Assembly: GCF_001646655.1 (NCBI RefSeq) | Contig: NZ_LPZN01000013.1 | Coordinates: 62,001-126,000 of the forward strand | Direction of reading: 5' to 3' | DNA: 64,000 nt | DNA from: Rhodococcus gordoniae | Lineage (GTDB): Bacteria; Actinomycetota; Actinomycetes; Mycobacteriales; Mycobacteriaceae | Shown: positions 18,832-28,504 of the stretch, in pieces | How the letters are laid out: every line of letters begins with the position of its first letter | Position numbering within the stretch: position 1 is the stretch's first letter | Notes under the pieces: generated by a model | The model's database searches: none | What the model was told of the DNA's origin: nothing | Seen by the model: only the letters and a program-made list of their open reading frames with translations | Made by a program: the position numbers and the translations under genes

Positions 18832-21492
18832 GTGACCAGTGCGCCAGAGAACTCGCAGAACCCCGCCGACGCCCTTCCCAAGAGCTGGGACCCCAGCGCC
18901 GTCGAAGCGGAGCTCTACCAGCAGTGGGTGGACGCCGGCTACTTCGAGGCCGACCCCACGAGCGACAAGCCCGGGTACTCGATCGTCCTGCCGCCGCCGA
19001 ACGTCACCGGCAGCCTGCACATGGGTCACGCCCTCGACCACACCCTCATGGACGCACTCTCCCGCCGGAAGCGCATGCAGGGCTACGAGGTGCTGTGGCT
19101 GCCCGGCATGGATCATGCCGGTATCGCCACCCAGACCGTCGTCGAGAAGCGGCTCGCCGCCGACGGCAAGAAGAAGGAGGACCTCGGCCGCGAGGCCTTC
19201 ATCGACAAGGTCTGGCAGTGGAAGGCCGAGTCCGGCGGCACGATCCAGGGCCAGATGCGTCGTATCGGCGACGGCGTCGACTGGTCGCGCGACCGCTTCA
19301 CCATGGACGAGGGGCTTTCCCGCGCTGTCCAGGTGATGTTCAAGCGCCTCTACGACGAGGGCCTGATCTACCGCGCCGAGCGACTGGTCAACTGGTCGCC
19401 CGTGCTGCAGACCGCGATCTCCGACATCGAGGTGAAGTTCGAGGAGGTCGAGGGCGAACTCGTCTCCCTGCGCTACGGCTCCCTGAACGACGACGAGCCG
19501 CACGTGATCGTCGCCACCACCCGCGTCGAGACGATGCTCGGCGACACCGCGGTCGCGGTCCACCCCGAGGACGAGCGCTACAAGGACATCATCGGCACCA
19601 CGCTCGAGCATCCCATCACGGGTCGGCAGATCCCGATCATCGCCGACGACTACGTCGACCCCGAATTCGGTACGGGCGCAGTGAAGATCACGCCTGCGCA
19701 CGACCCCAACGACTTCGAGATGGGTCTGCGGCACGACCTGCCGATGCCCACGATCATGGACAAGGCCGGTCGCATCGCCGATTCGGGTACGCGCTTCGAC
19801 GGCATGGACCGCTTCGAGGCACGCGTCGCGATCCGCGAGGAACTCGCCGCGCAGGGACGCGTCGTCGCCGAGAAGCGCCCCTATCTGCACAGCGTCGGCC
19901 ACTCCGAGCGGTCCGGCGAGACCATCGAACCGCGCCTGTCGATGCAGTGGTGGGTCAAGGTCGACAAGCTCGCGAAGGCCGCCGGTGACGCAGTGCGCAA
20001 CGGCCACACCGTCATCCACCCCGCGAGCCAGGAACCGCGCTGGTTCGATTGGGTCGACAACATGCACGACTGGTGCATCTCGCGTCAGCTGTGGTGGGGT
20101 CACCGCATCCCGATCTGGTACGGCCCGAACGGAGAGGTCCAGTGCTTCGGCCCCGACGAGACCGCACCCGACGGCTGGGAGCAGGACCCGGACGTGCTCG
20201 ACACGTGGTTCTCGTCCGGCCTGTGGCCGTTCTCGACGATGGGCTGGCCGGAGAAGACCCCCGAACTCGACAAGTTCTATCCCACCAGCGTTCTCGTCAC
20301 CGGCTACGACATCCTGTTCTTCTGGGTCGCGCGCATGATGATGTTCGGCACCTACGTGTCGGGCGACGACGCCGTGCACCAGGCGCAGGTGCCGTTCCGG
20401 GATCTGTTCCTGCACGGCCTGGTCCGCGACCAGTTCGGCAAGAAGATGTCCAAATCGCGCGGCAACGGCATCGACCCGCTCGACTGGGTCGAGCGCTTCG
20501 GCGCCGACGCCCTGCGCTTCACGCTGGCGCGTGGTGCGAACCCCGGTGGCGACCTCGCCGTCGGTGAGGACCACGCCCAGTCGTCGCGCAACTTCGCGAA
20601 CAAGCTGTTCAACGCGACCAAGTTCGCGCTCATGAACGGTGCGGTGATCGGCGAGCTCCCCGCCCGCGAGCAGCTGACCGACGCCGACCGATGGATCCTC
20701 GACCGCCTCGAGCAGGTGCGCACCGAGGTCGACGCCGCCTTCGACCACTACGAGTTCTCCAAGGCGTGCGAGGCGCTCTACCACTTCGCGTGGGACGAGG
20801 TCTGCGACTGGTATCTCGAGCTCGCCAAGGTCCAGCTCGCCGAGGGCAGCGTTCACGCCGACGGCACCAAGGTCGTGCTCGGCACCGTCCTCGACCAGCT
20901 GCTGCGCCTACTGCACCCGGTCATCCCGTTCGTCACCGAGACCTTGTGGAAGGTGCTCACCGGCGGCGAGTCCGTGGTGATCGCGTCCTGGCCCGAGACG
21001 TCCGGAGTGCCCACTGACGACACCGCGGCGCAGCGTGTCGCCGACCTGCAGAAGCTCGTCACCGAGATCCGCCGATTCCGGAGCGACCAGGGCCTCAAGC
21101 CGTCGCAGAAGGTGGCGGCCCGGCTCGTCGACGTCGAGGACGCGGATCTCGTCGCCCAGGTGCCGGCCGTGCAGTCGCTCGCGCGCCTGACCGAGCCGGA
21201 GGACTCGTTCTCGGCCACGGCGTCGATCGAGGTCCGGTTGAGCCGCGCGACGGTCACCGTCGAGCTCGACACCTCCGGCAGCATCGACGTCGGCGCCGAG
21301 ATCGCGCGCCTGCGAAAGGATCTCGCCGTCGCGGAGAAGGAACTGGCGGGCACCTCGGGGAAACTGTCGAACGAGGCGTTCCTCGCCAAGGCACCCGATC
21401 AGGTGGTCGAGAAGATCCGCGGTCGCAAGCAGATCGCCGAAGAGGAGATCGCGCGGATCACCGCGCGGCTGAAGGAGCTGGGCGCGGCGTGA
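18832..21492 (+). CDS. valS: Valyl-tRNA synthetase
   Basis: An 886-residue class I aminoacyl-tRNA synthetase that charges tRNA-Val. The HIGH-type motif is LHMGH in [19 protein letters not shown] is at residues 538-542, and the C-terminal coiled-coil arm (about 815-886) is rich in Lys and Glu. The CP1 editing domain includes [17 protein letters not shown]. The GTG start has a -10 box directly upstream and no Shine-Dalgarno. It overlaps folC by 4 nt (GTGA). No T-box leader is present. Confidence 0.97.
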   Translation: MTSAPENSQNPADALPKSWDPSAVEAELYQQWVDAGYFEADPTSDKPGYSIVLPPPNVTGSLHMGHALDHTLMDALSRRKRMQGYEVLWLPGMDHAGIATQTVVEKRLAADGKKKEDLGREAFIDKVWQWKAESGGTIQGQMRRIGDGVDWSRDRFTMDEGLSRAVQVMFKRLYDEGLIYRAERLVNWSPVLQTAISDIEVKFEEVEGELVSLRYGSLNDDEPHVIVATTRVETMLGDTAVAVHPEDERYKDIIGTTLEHPITGRQIPIIADDYVDPEFGTGAVKITPAHDPNDFEMGLRHDLPMPTIMDKAGRIADSGTRFDGMDRFEARVAIREELAAQGRVVAEKRPYLHSVGHSERSGETIEPRLSMQWWVKVDKLAKAAGDAVRNGHTVIHPASQEPRWFDWVDNMHDWCISRQLWWGHRIPIWYGPNGEVQCFGPDETAPDGWEQDPDVLDTWFSSGLWPFSTMGWPEKTPELDKFYPTSVLVTGYDILFFWVARMMMFGTYVSGDDAVHQAQVPFRDLFLHGLVRDQFGKKMSKSRGNGIDPLDWVERFGADALRFTLARGANPGGDLAVGEDHAQSSRNFANKLFNATKFALMNGAVIGELPAREQLTDADRWILDRLEQVRTEVDAAFDHYEFSKACEALYHFAWDEVCDWYLELAKVQLAEGSVHADGTKVVLGTVLDQLLRLLHPVIPFVTETLWKVLTGGESVVIASWPETSGVPTDDTAAQRVADLQKLVTEIRRFRSDQGLKPSQKVAARLVDVEDADLVAQVPAVQSLARLTEPEDSFSATASIEVRLSRATVTVELDTSGSIDVGAEIARLRKDLAVAEKELAGTSGKLSNEAFLAKAPDQVVEKIRGRKQIAEEEIARITARLKELGAA

Positions 21493-22910
21493 GCACCGAT
21501 ACCCCGGGGTCGCCGTCCCCGGTGGACCTCGCCGAACTGACGCTCGTCGAGGCCGAACTCGACAAGCGGTGGCCGGAGACGAAGATCGAACCGTCCCTGG
21601 CGCGGATCGCCGCGCTCATGGACATTCTCGGGTCGCCGCAGAACAGCTACCCGTCGATCCATGTGGCAGGCACCAACGGCAAGACGTCGACCACCCGGAT
21701 GATCGATGCGTTGCTCACGCGCATGCATCACCGGGTCGGTCGCACGACGAGCCCGCACCTGCAGCTCGCGACCGAGCGGATCAGCATCGACGGTGCCCCG
21801 GTCTCGCCGCGCACCTATGTCGACACCTACCGCGACATCGAACCGTACGTCCGGATGATCGACGAGCAGTCCGAGGCGGCCGGTGGGCCGAAGATGAGCA
21901 AGTTCGAGGTGACCACCGCAATGGCGTTCGCGGCCTTCGCCGATGCCCCGGTCGACGTCGCCGTCGTCGAGGTGGGTCTCGGCGGACGCTGGGACGCCAC
22001 CAACGTCGTCACCGGGCAGGTCGCGGTGATCACTCCCATCGGTATCGACCACACCGGCTATCTCGGTGACACCCTCACAGAGATCGCGGGGGAGAAGGCC
22101 GGGATCATCAAGAAGGCACCGGACGACGGTCTCGTGCCCCGCGACACCGTGACGATCATCGCGCAGCAGGAACCCGAGGCGATGGAGGTGCTGCTGCGGC
22201 AGGCCGTCGAAGCCGACGCGGCCGTGGCCCGTCAGGGCTCCGAGTTCGCGGTGGTCCGGCGCGCGGTCGCCGTCGGCGGACAGCAGATCGACCTGCAGGG
22301 TCTCGGCGGTCTCTACACCGACATCTTCCTGCCGCTCCACGGCGAGCACCAGGCCCACAACGCGTCGGTCGCGCTGGCCGCGGTCGAGGCGTTCTTCGGG
22401 GCGGGCCCCGGCAAGCAGCTCGACGTGGAGGCGGTGCGCGACGCGTTCGCGTCGGTGACCACACCGGGCCGGCTCGAACGGGTGCGCAATGCACCCACCG
22501 TCTTCCTCGACGCCGCGCACAACCCGCACGGCGCGAAGGCCCTGGCGGCCGCGCTCGCCCAGGAGTTCGACTTCCGCAAGCTCGTGGGCGTCGTGAGCGT
22601 GATGGCCGACAAGGACGTCGCGGGTCTGATCGAGGCGCTCGAACCGGTCTTCGACGAGATCGTCGTCACGCACAACGGGTCGCCGCGGGCGATGGACGTC
22701 GACGATCTCGCGAACATCGCCGTCGCCCGATTCGGCGACGAACGGGTCGTCACCGCGGCGACGCTCCCGGATGCGATCGAGACCGCGATCGCGATCGCGG
22801 AGGAGGTCGGCGAGCCCGGCGAAGCGGTGTCGGGCGCCGGGGTCGTGGTCACCGGTTCGGTGGTGACCGCAGGTGCGGCCCGCAGTCTGTTCGGAAAGGA
22901 TCCCGCGTGA
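21489..22910 (+). CDS. folC: Folylpolyglutamate synthase / dihydrofolate synthase
   Basis: A 473-residue Mur-ligase-like enzyme adding glutamate to dihydropteroate and folates. The P-loop is [15 protein letters not shown], and the downstream ATP/Mg segment [13 protein letters not shown] and C-terminal [12 protein letters not shown] are characteristic. The GTG start overlaps the valS stop. The stop overlaps the next ATG, so valS-folC-DUF4233 is probably a translationally coupled operon. Confidence 0.95.
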   Translation: MSTDTPGSPSPVDLAELTLVEAELDKRWPETKIEPSLARIAALMDILGSPQNSYPSIHVAGTNGKTSTTRMIDALLTRMHHRVGRTTSPHLQLATERISIDGAPVSPRTYVDTYRDIEPYVRMIDEQSEAAGGPKMSKFEVTTAMAFAAFADAPVDVAVVEVGLGGRWDATNVVTGQVAVITPIGIDHTGYLGDTLTEIAGEKAGIIKKAPDDGLVPRDTVTIIAQQEPEAMEVLLRQAVEADAAVARQGSEFAVVRRAVAVGGQQIDLQGLGGLYTDIFLPLHGEHQAHNASVALAAVEAFFGAGPGKQLDVEAVRDAFASVTTPGRLERVRNAPTVFLDAAHNPHGAKALAAALAQEFDFRKLVGVVSVMADKDVAGLIEALEPVFDEIVVTHNGSPRAMDVDDLANIAVARFGDERVVTAATLPDAIETAIAIAEEVGEPGEAVSGAGVVVTGSVVTAGAARSLFGKDPA

Positions 22911-23311
22911 GCAACGACAAGCCGGAGGAACAGAAGTTCCGGCCGCCGACGACGGACCCCTGGAAGGGTTTCCGGGGCGTGATGGCGGGGACACTCGTGC
23001 TCGAGGCGATCGTGGTCCTGCTGGTGCTGCCGGTCATCGCGACCGTCGGTGGGGGACTGAGCGCGTGGTCGACGACCTACGTCGTGGGCCTCGCCGTCCT
23101 GATGTTCCTCGGCGCCGGGGTGCAGAAGAAGTCGTGGGCGATCCCGTTCAACATCACCCTGCAGGTGCTCGCCGTGCTGGGTTTCTTCGTCGACCTCGCG
23201 TTCGGCGCGGTGGGCGTGCTCTTCGCCGTGGTATGGGCGTACATCTTCTACCTGCGTAAAGACATCAGGGATCGCGAATCCAGGGGTCTGCTCCCGGGCC
23301 AGCGGGACTGA
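22907..23311 (+). CDS. DUF4233 membrane protein
   Basis: A 134-residue protein with four predicted transmembrane helices (about 22-45, 50-68, 78-95 and 98-115) and a basic C-terminal tail. It always follows folC in mycobacteria and relatives. Function unknown. The ATG overlaps the folC stop (GTGAGC with start at 22907 as GTG). Hydrophobicity and position support the DUF4233 call. Confidence 0.85.
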   Translation: MSNDKPEEQKFRPPTTDPWKGFRGVMAGTLVLEAIVVLLVLPVIATVGGGLSAWSTTYVVGLAVLMFLGAGVQKKSWAIPFNITLQVLAVLGFFVDLAFGAVGVLFAVVWAYIFYLRKDIRDRESRGLLPGQRD

Positions 23312-23316
23312 ACCTC

Positions 23317-23322
23317 TAGGCT
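23317..23322 (+). promoter_or_regulatory. -10 box TAGGCT, predicts leaderless ndk transcript
   Basis: TAGGCT lies 6 nt before the GTG at 23329, just after the upstream stop. Confidence 0.4.
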
Positions 23323-23328
23323 TGTCGC

Positions 23329-23745
23329 GTGACTGAGCGGACCCTGGTACTGATCAAGCCCGACGGCGTCGCACGCCGTCATGTCGGAGAGATCCTCGCG
23401 CGCATCGAGCGGAAGGGTCTGGACATCGTGGCTCTCGAGCTGCGTACGGCGACCGAGGAGGTCGCCGGAGCGCACTACGCGGAACACGAGGGCAAGCCCT
23501 TCTACCCCTCGCTGATCGAGTTCATCACCGGTGGTCCGCTCGTGGCGGCGGTCCTCGAAGGCCCCCGCGCGATCGCGGCCTTCCGGCAGCTCGCCGGTGG
23601 CACCGATCCGGTCGAGAAGGCCGTTCCCGGCTCGATCCGCGGCGATCTCGGCCTGGATCCGGGCGAGAACCTGGTCCACGGCTCCGACTCGGTGGAGTCC
23701 GCCGAGCGCGAGATCGCTCTCTGGTTCCCCGCCCTGGCGAAATAG
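23329..23745 (+). CDS. ndk: Nucleoside diphosphate kinase
   Basis: A 138-residue kinase exchanging gamma-phosphate between nucleoside triphosphates and diphosphates. The phospho-accepting histidine is in [16 protein letters not shown] near residue 117, and the N-terminal [10 protein letters not shown] is typical. It starts at a GTG 17 nt after the membrane protein. No ribosome-binding site is evident, but a -10 box lies directly upstream. A compact hairpin follows at 23828. Confidence 0.97.
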   Translation: MTERTLVLIKPDGVARRHVGEILARIERKGLDIVALELRTATEEVAGAHYAEHEGKPFYPSLIEFITGGPLVAAVLEGPRAIAAFRQLAGGTDPVEKAVPGSIRGDLGLDPGENLVHGSDSVESAEREIALWFPALAK

Positions 23746-23827
23746 CAACCCTGTACCGGCCGGCGCGCCTGGCGTGTCGCCCACGAAACCGTTCGGGCGT
23801 CGCGCTTCGCGCTTCCCGACACCCCCG

Positions 23828-23849
23828 ACGGCGCCCTCCGGGGCGCCGT
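23828..23849 (+). terminator. Intrinsic terminator after ndk
   Basis: A perfect 9-bp GC stem (23828-23836 with 23841-23849) closes a TCCG tetraloop and is followed by TT. It lies 82 nt after the ndk stop and separates ndk from the rne leader. Confidence 0.65.
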
Positions 23850-24193
23850 TGGCGTATCCGGACATCTCCGTGTGGGATACTGGCAGAGGTTGCCCCGCAC
23901 ACACCGCGTGCGGAGCGGCCGAACGACATCACGGATCGATGCCCGACATCGCTGTGGCCGAGGACGAAGGAGACACCCTCGCTCGGCGGCACGCTGGATG
24001 TTCCGGCGCTCGACCCGCGATCAAGCCAGGCATTGCTCGGCCGTGCAGTGAAAACGGGCACCGGACGACCGCGCGATGCGAGACCGGAAGGACTCGCGCC
24101 CACCCGGCGCGAGTACACAAGCTGCGCCCCCGCGTGGCCGCTCACATCGCTGTAGTCGGTGGTGGACGCGCCCGGGGGCCTTAGGAGACCTAC
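23850..24193 (+). other. Long leader region of rne
   Basis: About 345 nt without a recognisable gene lies between the terminator and the rne start. A -10-like GATACT at 23876-23881 would give a 5' untranslated leader of about 300 nt. No clear -35 element is visible. Long rne leaders are known in mycobacteria, where they are cleavage targets. The stretch is rich in short GC stems but has no single dominant structure I can identify by eye. Confidence 0.4.
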
Positions 24194-27100
24194 GTGGCCG
24201 ATCAAGAGCCGCCGGAAGACAACTCGATCGAAGCGTCGGACGCAGAGGGACGAAACCTCCTCGGTCTGCCTGCCAAGATCCGCGTCCATGCCCTCGCCAA
24301 GTTGCTGGGGCTGACCAGTAAGCAGGTGATCGCGAAAGCCGCCGAGCGTGGCACCGAGCTGCGCAGTGCGCACTCGACGCTCCCTCGCGACGTCGCGGAG
24401 GACCTGCACGCCGCGCTGAGCGATACAGGTACGCCCGAGCCTGCAGTGCAGGAAGCCGAAGCGGCTCCCGAAGCCCCAGCCGCCGAGCCCGCAGCAGAGC
24501 ACACCCCCGAGCGCGCAGCCGAGACGGCGCCCGAGCCCGCGAAGGCAGAGGCAGAGGAGACTGCCGAGGTTGTGCCGGTCGAGAGCGCCGAGGCTGTGCC
24601 GGTCGAGAGCGCCGAGGCTGTGCCGGTCGAGAGCGGAGAGCTCCGGCCCGCCGAGAAGGCCTCGGACGAGGCCGCGCCGCAGGCAGTGGAGACCCCGTCC
24701 GTCGGAGGACCCACCGGGCTGTTCACGTCCGTGGAGCAGAGCACGCCGCTGTTCGAGATGCCCGAGCCGTCCACCACGGCCGAGTCGATCGTCGCCGCGC
24801 CGCTGTTCCTGCAGCCCGAGGTACCCTCGCCCGCCGAGGAGGAGACCCGTCCGCGGCGGCGACGTGCGCGTCGCGGCAAGGACGCCGAGCAGCCGGTGGC
24901 AGAGGAAGAGCAGCAGCCCGCCGAGTCCGCCGAAACGGCCGCCGCCGAGTCCACCGAGGAGGCGACCTCGTCGCAGGCCGAGGAAGACCAGGACGACCAG
25001 CCGCGTCGCCGTCGTCGCGGACGTCGCGGTCGTGGGCGGGGCCGTGGGGACGGTACCGACGTCGAGCAGGACGAGACCACGGCGACCGGGGAGGACACCG
25101 AGTCGTCCGCCGCGGAGGCAGAGGAGTCCCCCGCCGAGGACACGTCCTCCACCGAGAAGGACATCACCGAGGAATCGACCTCGGGCGACGAGCAGAGCAC
25201 CGACGAGCACGACGAGGACGACGAGCAGGGCGGGACGTCGCGTCGTCGTCGCCGCCGCCGTCGTCGTCGCGGTTCCGCCGACACCGACACCGCGAGCACC
25301 GAGGACGACTCGGTTCCCACGGTCGTCCACGAGCGGGAGCCGCGTCCGAAGAGCCGCGTCAAGGACGAGGTCCAGGGCATCAGCGGTTCGACGCGTCTCG
25401 AGGCGAAGCGTCAGCGTCGCCGCGACGGCCGCGAGGCGGGTCGCCGTCGGCCCCCGATCCTCACCGAGTCCGAGTTCCTCGCGCGTCGTGAGGCCGTCGA
25501 CCGGGTGATGGTCGTGCGTGAGCGCACAGGTGGCGCCCATGCGGGAATGACGCAGGTCGCCGTGCTCGAGGACGGCATCCTCGTCGAGCACTTCGTCACG
25601 ACCTCCGGGTCGGCATCGATGGTCGGCAACATCTACCTGGGCCGCGTGCAGAACGTGCTGCCGTCCATGGAGGCCGCGTTCATCGACATCGGCCGCGGAC
25701 GCAACGGCGTGCTCTACGCCGGCGAGGTGAACTGGGAGGCCGCGGGCCTCGGCGGCAACTCGCGCAAGATCGAACAGGCCCTCAAGCCCGGCGACCAGGT
25801 GGTCGTGCAGGTCAGCAAGGACCCGGTCGGCCACAAGGGTGCGCGTCTGACCACCCAGATCAGCCTGGCCGGACGCTTCCTGGTGTACGTGCCGGGTGGA
25901 TCGTCCACGGGCATCAGCCGCAAACTGCCCGACACCGAGCGCAAACGTCTCAAGGACGTCCTCCGCGAGATCGTCCCGGCCGAGGCGGGCGTGATCATCC
26001 GCACCGCTGCCGAGGGCGTGAGCGAGGAGGAACTCTCGCGCGACGTCACCCGGCTGCAGACGCAGTGGGAGGCGATCCGTGAGCAGTCCGAGAAGCTGCA
26101 GGCCGACGCCTCGGGACAGCCGAAAACCCTCTACGAGGAGCCGGATCTGCTCGTCAAGGTCGTGCGCGACCTGTTCAACGAGGACTTCTCCAAGCTCGTC
26201 ATCGAGGGCGACTCTGCGTGGAACACCGTCGAGAGCTACATCCGCACGGTCGCGCCCGACCTGCTGCCTCGCGTCGAGCGCTACCGCTCGGAGAACTCGG
26301 TGGACGTCTTCGGCGCGCACCGCATCGACGAGCAGCTCGCGAAGGCACTCGACCGCAAGGTGTGGCTGCCCTCCGGCGGCACGCTCGTCATCGACCGCAC
26401 CGAGGCGATGACCGTCATCGATGTCAACACCGGCAAATTCACCGGTTCCGGTGGCAATCTCGAGGAGACGGTCACCCGTAACAACCTCGAGGCGGCCGAG
26501 GAGATCGTCCGGCAGATGCGCCTGCGCGACATCGGCGGCATGATCGTCGTCGACTTCATCGACATGGTGCTCGAGTCCAACCGCGATCTCGTGCTGCGGC
26601 GCCTGACCGAGGCACTCGGCCGGGACCGCACCCGCCACCAGGTCTCGGAGGTCACCTCGCTCGGCCTGGTCCAGATGACGCGTAAGCGGCTCGGGACCGG
26701 TCTCGTCGAGGCGTTCTCCACTACCTGCGAACACTGCGGTGGCCGTGGCCTCATCGTGCATTCGGAGCCGATCGAGTCGAAGTCCTCGGACGATTCGGGT
26801 CGTTCGTCCGGTGGCGGTTCGCGCCGCAAGCGCGGACGCGACAAGAGCTCGCAGGAGCCCGCCGCCGAGATGCCCACGCATTCGCCCGACGAGGTGGTCA
26901 AGCGTGCACCGCATCCTGTGGCGCTCGCGATGGCCGCGCACAATTCGGCACCGGCCGAGGAGGCGCCGGCGACCGGGACGGCGCCGGAGGCTGCTGCCGT
27001 GCCGGCACCGGCCGCCAAGGTCGATCCGGTCAAGGTCACCGAGCCGTTGAATGCCGTCGAGCCGGAGAAGGTCGCGGCACCGACGAAGGGCTCCGTCGCC

Positions 27101-27520
27101 GGGGAGGACGCCACCACGGTGACGACCGCCTCCGACGAGCCCGCCGAGATCGAAGCAGAGGTCGCAGCGGCCGAGTCCGCAGTCGGGGAGACCGCCGTGT
27201 CCGAGGCTGCCGCAACGGCGGCTGCCGGCTCCGAATCTGCACAGAGCACCGACGGAGCGGCTTCCGCCGGCGCCGCAGAACCGGCCCCGCGTCGCCGTCG
27301 TGCACGCAGGGTCGCCCGGGCAGCCGCCGCGCCTGCCGGGGAGACAGGGCCGGAAGCCACGGTGTTCGTCGTCCCCGTCACGGCCGACGCTTCTACCGGA
27401 GCCGAGCCGGAGTCCCCGCCGAGCACACCGGTGGAGACGCCGGTGGAGATCGTGCGGCGGCCGCGTTCGCGGCGCGCCGCAGGGCGTCCCGCGGGTCCGC
27501 CCGTCGACGCCGAGGCGTGA
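24194..27520 (+). CDS. rne: Ribonuclease E/G family endoribonuclease
   Basis: An 1108-residue RNase E. An N-terminal IF2_N-like domain (about residues 28-75, KIRVHALAKLLGLTSKQVI) is followed by a long acidic Ala/Glu/Pro linker containing arginine-rich runs, one of ten consecutive Arg near residue 350. The catalytic core follows: S1 domain about 470-570, catalytic metal-binding DVNTG near 743, and the Zn-link CEHC at 845-848. The C-terminal 230 residues are again low-complexity, ending in Arg-rich patches. The core cleaves single-stranded RNA; the flanks probably scaffold degradosome partners and bind RNA. GGAG precedes the GTG start. Confidence 0.95.
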   Translation: MADQEPPEDNSIEASDAEGRNLLGLPAKIRVHALAKLLGLTSKQVIAKAAERGTELRSAHSTLPRDVAEDLHAALSDTGTPEPAVQEAEAAPEAPAAEPAAEHTPERAAETAPEPAKAEAEETAEVVPVESAEAVPVESAEAVPVESGELRPAEKASDEAAPQAVETPSVGGPTGLFTSVEQSTPLFEMPEPSTTAESIVAAPLFLQPEVPSPAEEETRPRRRRARRGKDAEQPVAEEEQQPAESAETAAAESTEEATSSQAEEDQDDQPRRRRRGRRGRGRGRGDGTDVEQDETTATGEDTESSAAEAEESPAEDTSSTEKDITEESTSGDEQSTDEHDEDDEQGGTSRRRRRRRRRRGSADTDTASTEDDSVPTVVHEREPRPKSRVKDEVQGISGSTRLEAKRQRRRDGREAGRRRPPILTESEFLARREAVDRVMVVRERTGGAHAGMTQVAVLEDGILVEHFVTTSGSASMVGNIYLGRVQNVLPSMEAAFIDIGRGRNGVLYAGEVNWEAAGLGGNSRKIEQALKPGDQVVVQVSKDPVGHKGARLTTQISLAGRFLVYVPGGSSTGISRKLPDTERKRLKDVLREIVPAEAGVIIRTAAEGVSEEELSRDVTRLQTQWEAIREQSEKLQADASGQPKTLYEEPDLLVKVVRDLFNEDFSKLVIEGDSAWNTVESYIRTVAPDLLPRVERYRSENSVDVFGAHRIDEQLAKALDRKVWLPSGGTLVIDRTEAMTVIDVNTGKFTGSGGNLEETVTRNNLEAAEEIVRQMRLRDIGGMIVVDFIDMVLESNRDLVLRRLTEALGRDRTRHQVSEVTSLGLVQMTRKRLGTGLVEAFSTTCEHCGGRGLIVHSEPIESKSSDDSGRSSGGGSRRKRGRDKSSQEPAAEMPTHSPDEVVKRAPHPVALAMAAHNSAPAEEAPATGTAPEAAAVPAPAAKVDPVKVTEPLNAVEPEKVAAPTKGSVAGEDATTVTTASDEPAEIEAEVAAAESAVGETAVSEAAATAAAGSESAQSTDGAASAGAAEPAPRRRRARRVARAAAAPAGETGPEATVFVVPVTADASTGAEPESPPSTPVETPVEIVRRPRSRRAAGRPAGPPVDAEA
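24566..24637 (+). repeat. 24-bp in-frame tandem repeat in rne (three units)
   Basis: Three consecutive units starting at 24566, 24590 and 24614 each encode VPVES preceded by EV or EA. They differ by one base in the first unit and one or two at the end of the third. The unit length is a multiple of three, so copy number can vary without a frameshift. Confidence 0.85.
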
Positions 27521-27524
27521 CCTT

Positions 27525-27561
27525 CCGCTTCCGGGCCGGTCCACGACCGGCCCGGAAGCGG
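27525..27561 (+). terminator. Strong intrinsic terminator after rne
   Basis: A perfect 16-bp inverted repeat (27525-27540 and 27546-27561) with a 5-nt loop starts 5 nt after the rne stop. It is the most stable simple hairpin noticed in the window. Confidence 0.85.
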
Positions 27562-27580
27562 CACGACCACGCCGCCCGGT

Positions 27581-27610
27581 TTGACCCTGGGAGTCACCTT
27601 CCCGTAATCT
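27581..27610 (+). promoter_or_regulatory. Vegetative promoter of rplU-rpmA
   Basis: -35 TTGACC (27581-27586) and -10 TAATCT (27605-27610) are separated by 18 nt. Transcription from about 27617 would leave a leader of roughly 138 nt before the rplU ATG, long enough for autogenous control. It lies just after the rne terminator. Confidence 0.65.
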
Positions 27611-27754
27611 TGTTCAGTCGCTACTCGGCGATAGTGCCCAGCCGCGTCCGGATTCAGGATGCCGGCGGGACCCGAGGCAGCAACCACACCAGACCAGTCG
27701 CGTCCGCAGCACTGTGGCGCGAGCACGTTCGAAGAAGCAAGGGGTAGCCGTCCG

Positions 27755-28066
27755 ATGGCAACGTACGCGATCGTCAAGACCGGCGGTAAGCAGTACAAGG
27801 TCGCTGAAGGCGACCTCGTCAAGGTCGAGAAGATCGAGGGTGAGCCCGGCGCTGCTGTCTCGCTTGCCCCGGTCCTCGTCGTCGACGGATCCGAACTGAC
27901 CACCGACGCCGACAAGCTGGCCAAGGTCTCGGTCACCGGCGAGATCGTCGAGCACACCAAGGGCCCGAAGATCCGCATCCACAAGTTCAAGAACAAGACC
28001 GGGTACCACAAGCGCCAGGGCCACCGTCAGAAGCTGACGGTCGTCAAGGTCACCGGCATCAAGTAA
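27755..28066 (+). CDS. rplU: 50S ribosomal protein bL21
   Basis: A 103-residue L21 protein with the family signature [13 protein letters not shown] near the N-terminus and the RNA-binding C-terminal [20 protein letters not shown]. The ATG at 27755 is chosen because residues before it have no similarity to L21, and the length then matches the family. GGGG lies upstream. Forms an operon with rpmA, 36 nt apart, as in most bacteria. Confidence 0.97.
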   Translation: MATYAIVKTGGKQYKVAEGDLVKVEKIEGEPGAAVSLAPVLVVDGSELTTDADKLAKVSVTGEIVEHTKGPKIRIHKFKNKTGYHKRQGHRQKLTVVKVTGIK

Positions 28067-28102
28067 ACCGAGCTTCGAGCTTCAACCCCAGGAGGGTTCG
28101 TC

Positions 28103-28366
28103 ATGGCACACAAGAAGGGTGCATCCAGCTCCCGTAACGGTCGCGATTCGAACGCACAGCGACTCGGCGTAAAGCGCTTCGGTGGCCAGGCCGTCAACGC
28201 CGGCGAGATCATCGTGCGCCAGCGCGGCACCCACTTCCACCCCGGCGTGAACGTGGGACGCGGCGGCGACGACACGCTGTTCGCTCTCGCGGCCGGTGCC
28301 GTCGAGTTCGGTACCAAGCGCGGTCGCAAGACCGTCAACATCGTTCCGGCTACGGCAGACGCCTGA
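28103..28366 (+). CDS. rpmA: 50S ribosomal protein bL27
   Basis: An 87-residue L27 starting [16 protein letters not shown], without the cleaved N-terminal extension found in Firmicutes. Its N-terminus reaches toward the peptidyl transferase centre. CAGGAGG lies a few bases before the ATG. Followed by a terminator. Confidence 0.97.
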   Translation: MAHKKGASSSRNGRDSNAQRLGVKRFGGQAVNAGEIIVRQRGTHFHPGVNVGRGGDDTLFALAAGAVEFGTKRGRKTVNIVPATADA

Positions 28367-28421
28367 TCTGCCGTCCGGTACGGACACCGCGGGGACATCT
28401 CCCGCGACATACTCCCAATAG

Positions 28422-28454
28422 GGGCGGGCCAGGGTCGCACACCCTGACCCGCCC
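28422..28454 (+). terminator. Terminator after rpmA
   Basis: 14-nt arms (28422-28435 and 28441-28454) match at 13 positions with a 5-nt loop and are followed by a T-rich TTGTTG. It lies between rpmA and obg. Confidence 0.8.
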
Positions 28455-28504
28455 TTGTTGCGTTGATCACCACGTTTGTTCTTAGGACGAGAGAAGGTCC
28501 ACCC

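Noticed and set aside
23525-27544. A 1339-codon open frame on the minus strand opposite rne
   Set aside because: High GC at third positions leaves few stops on the antisense strand. The translation is low-complexity (Gly, Leu, Arg), has no domain, and mirrors an established gene.
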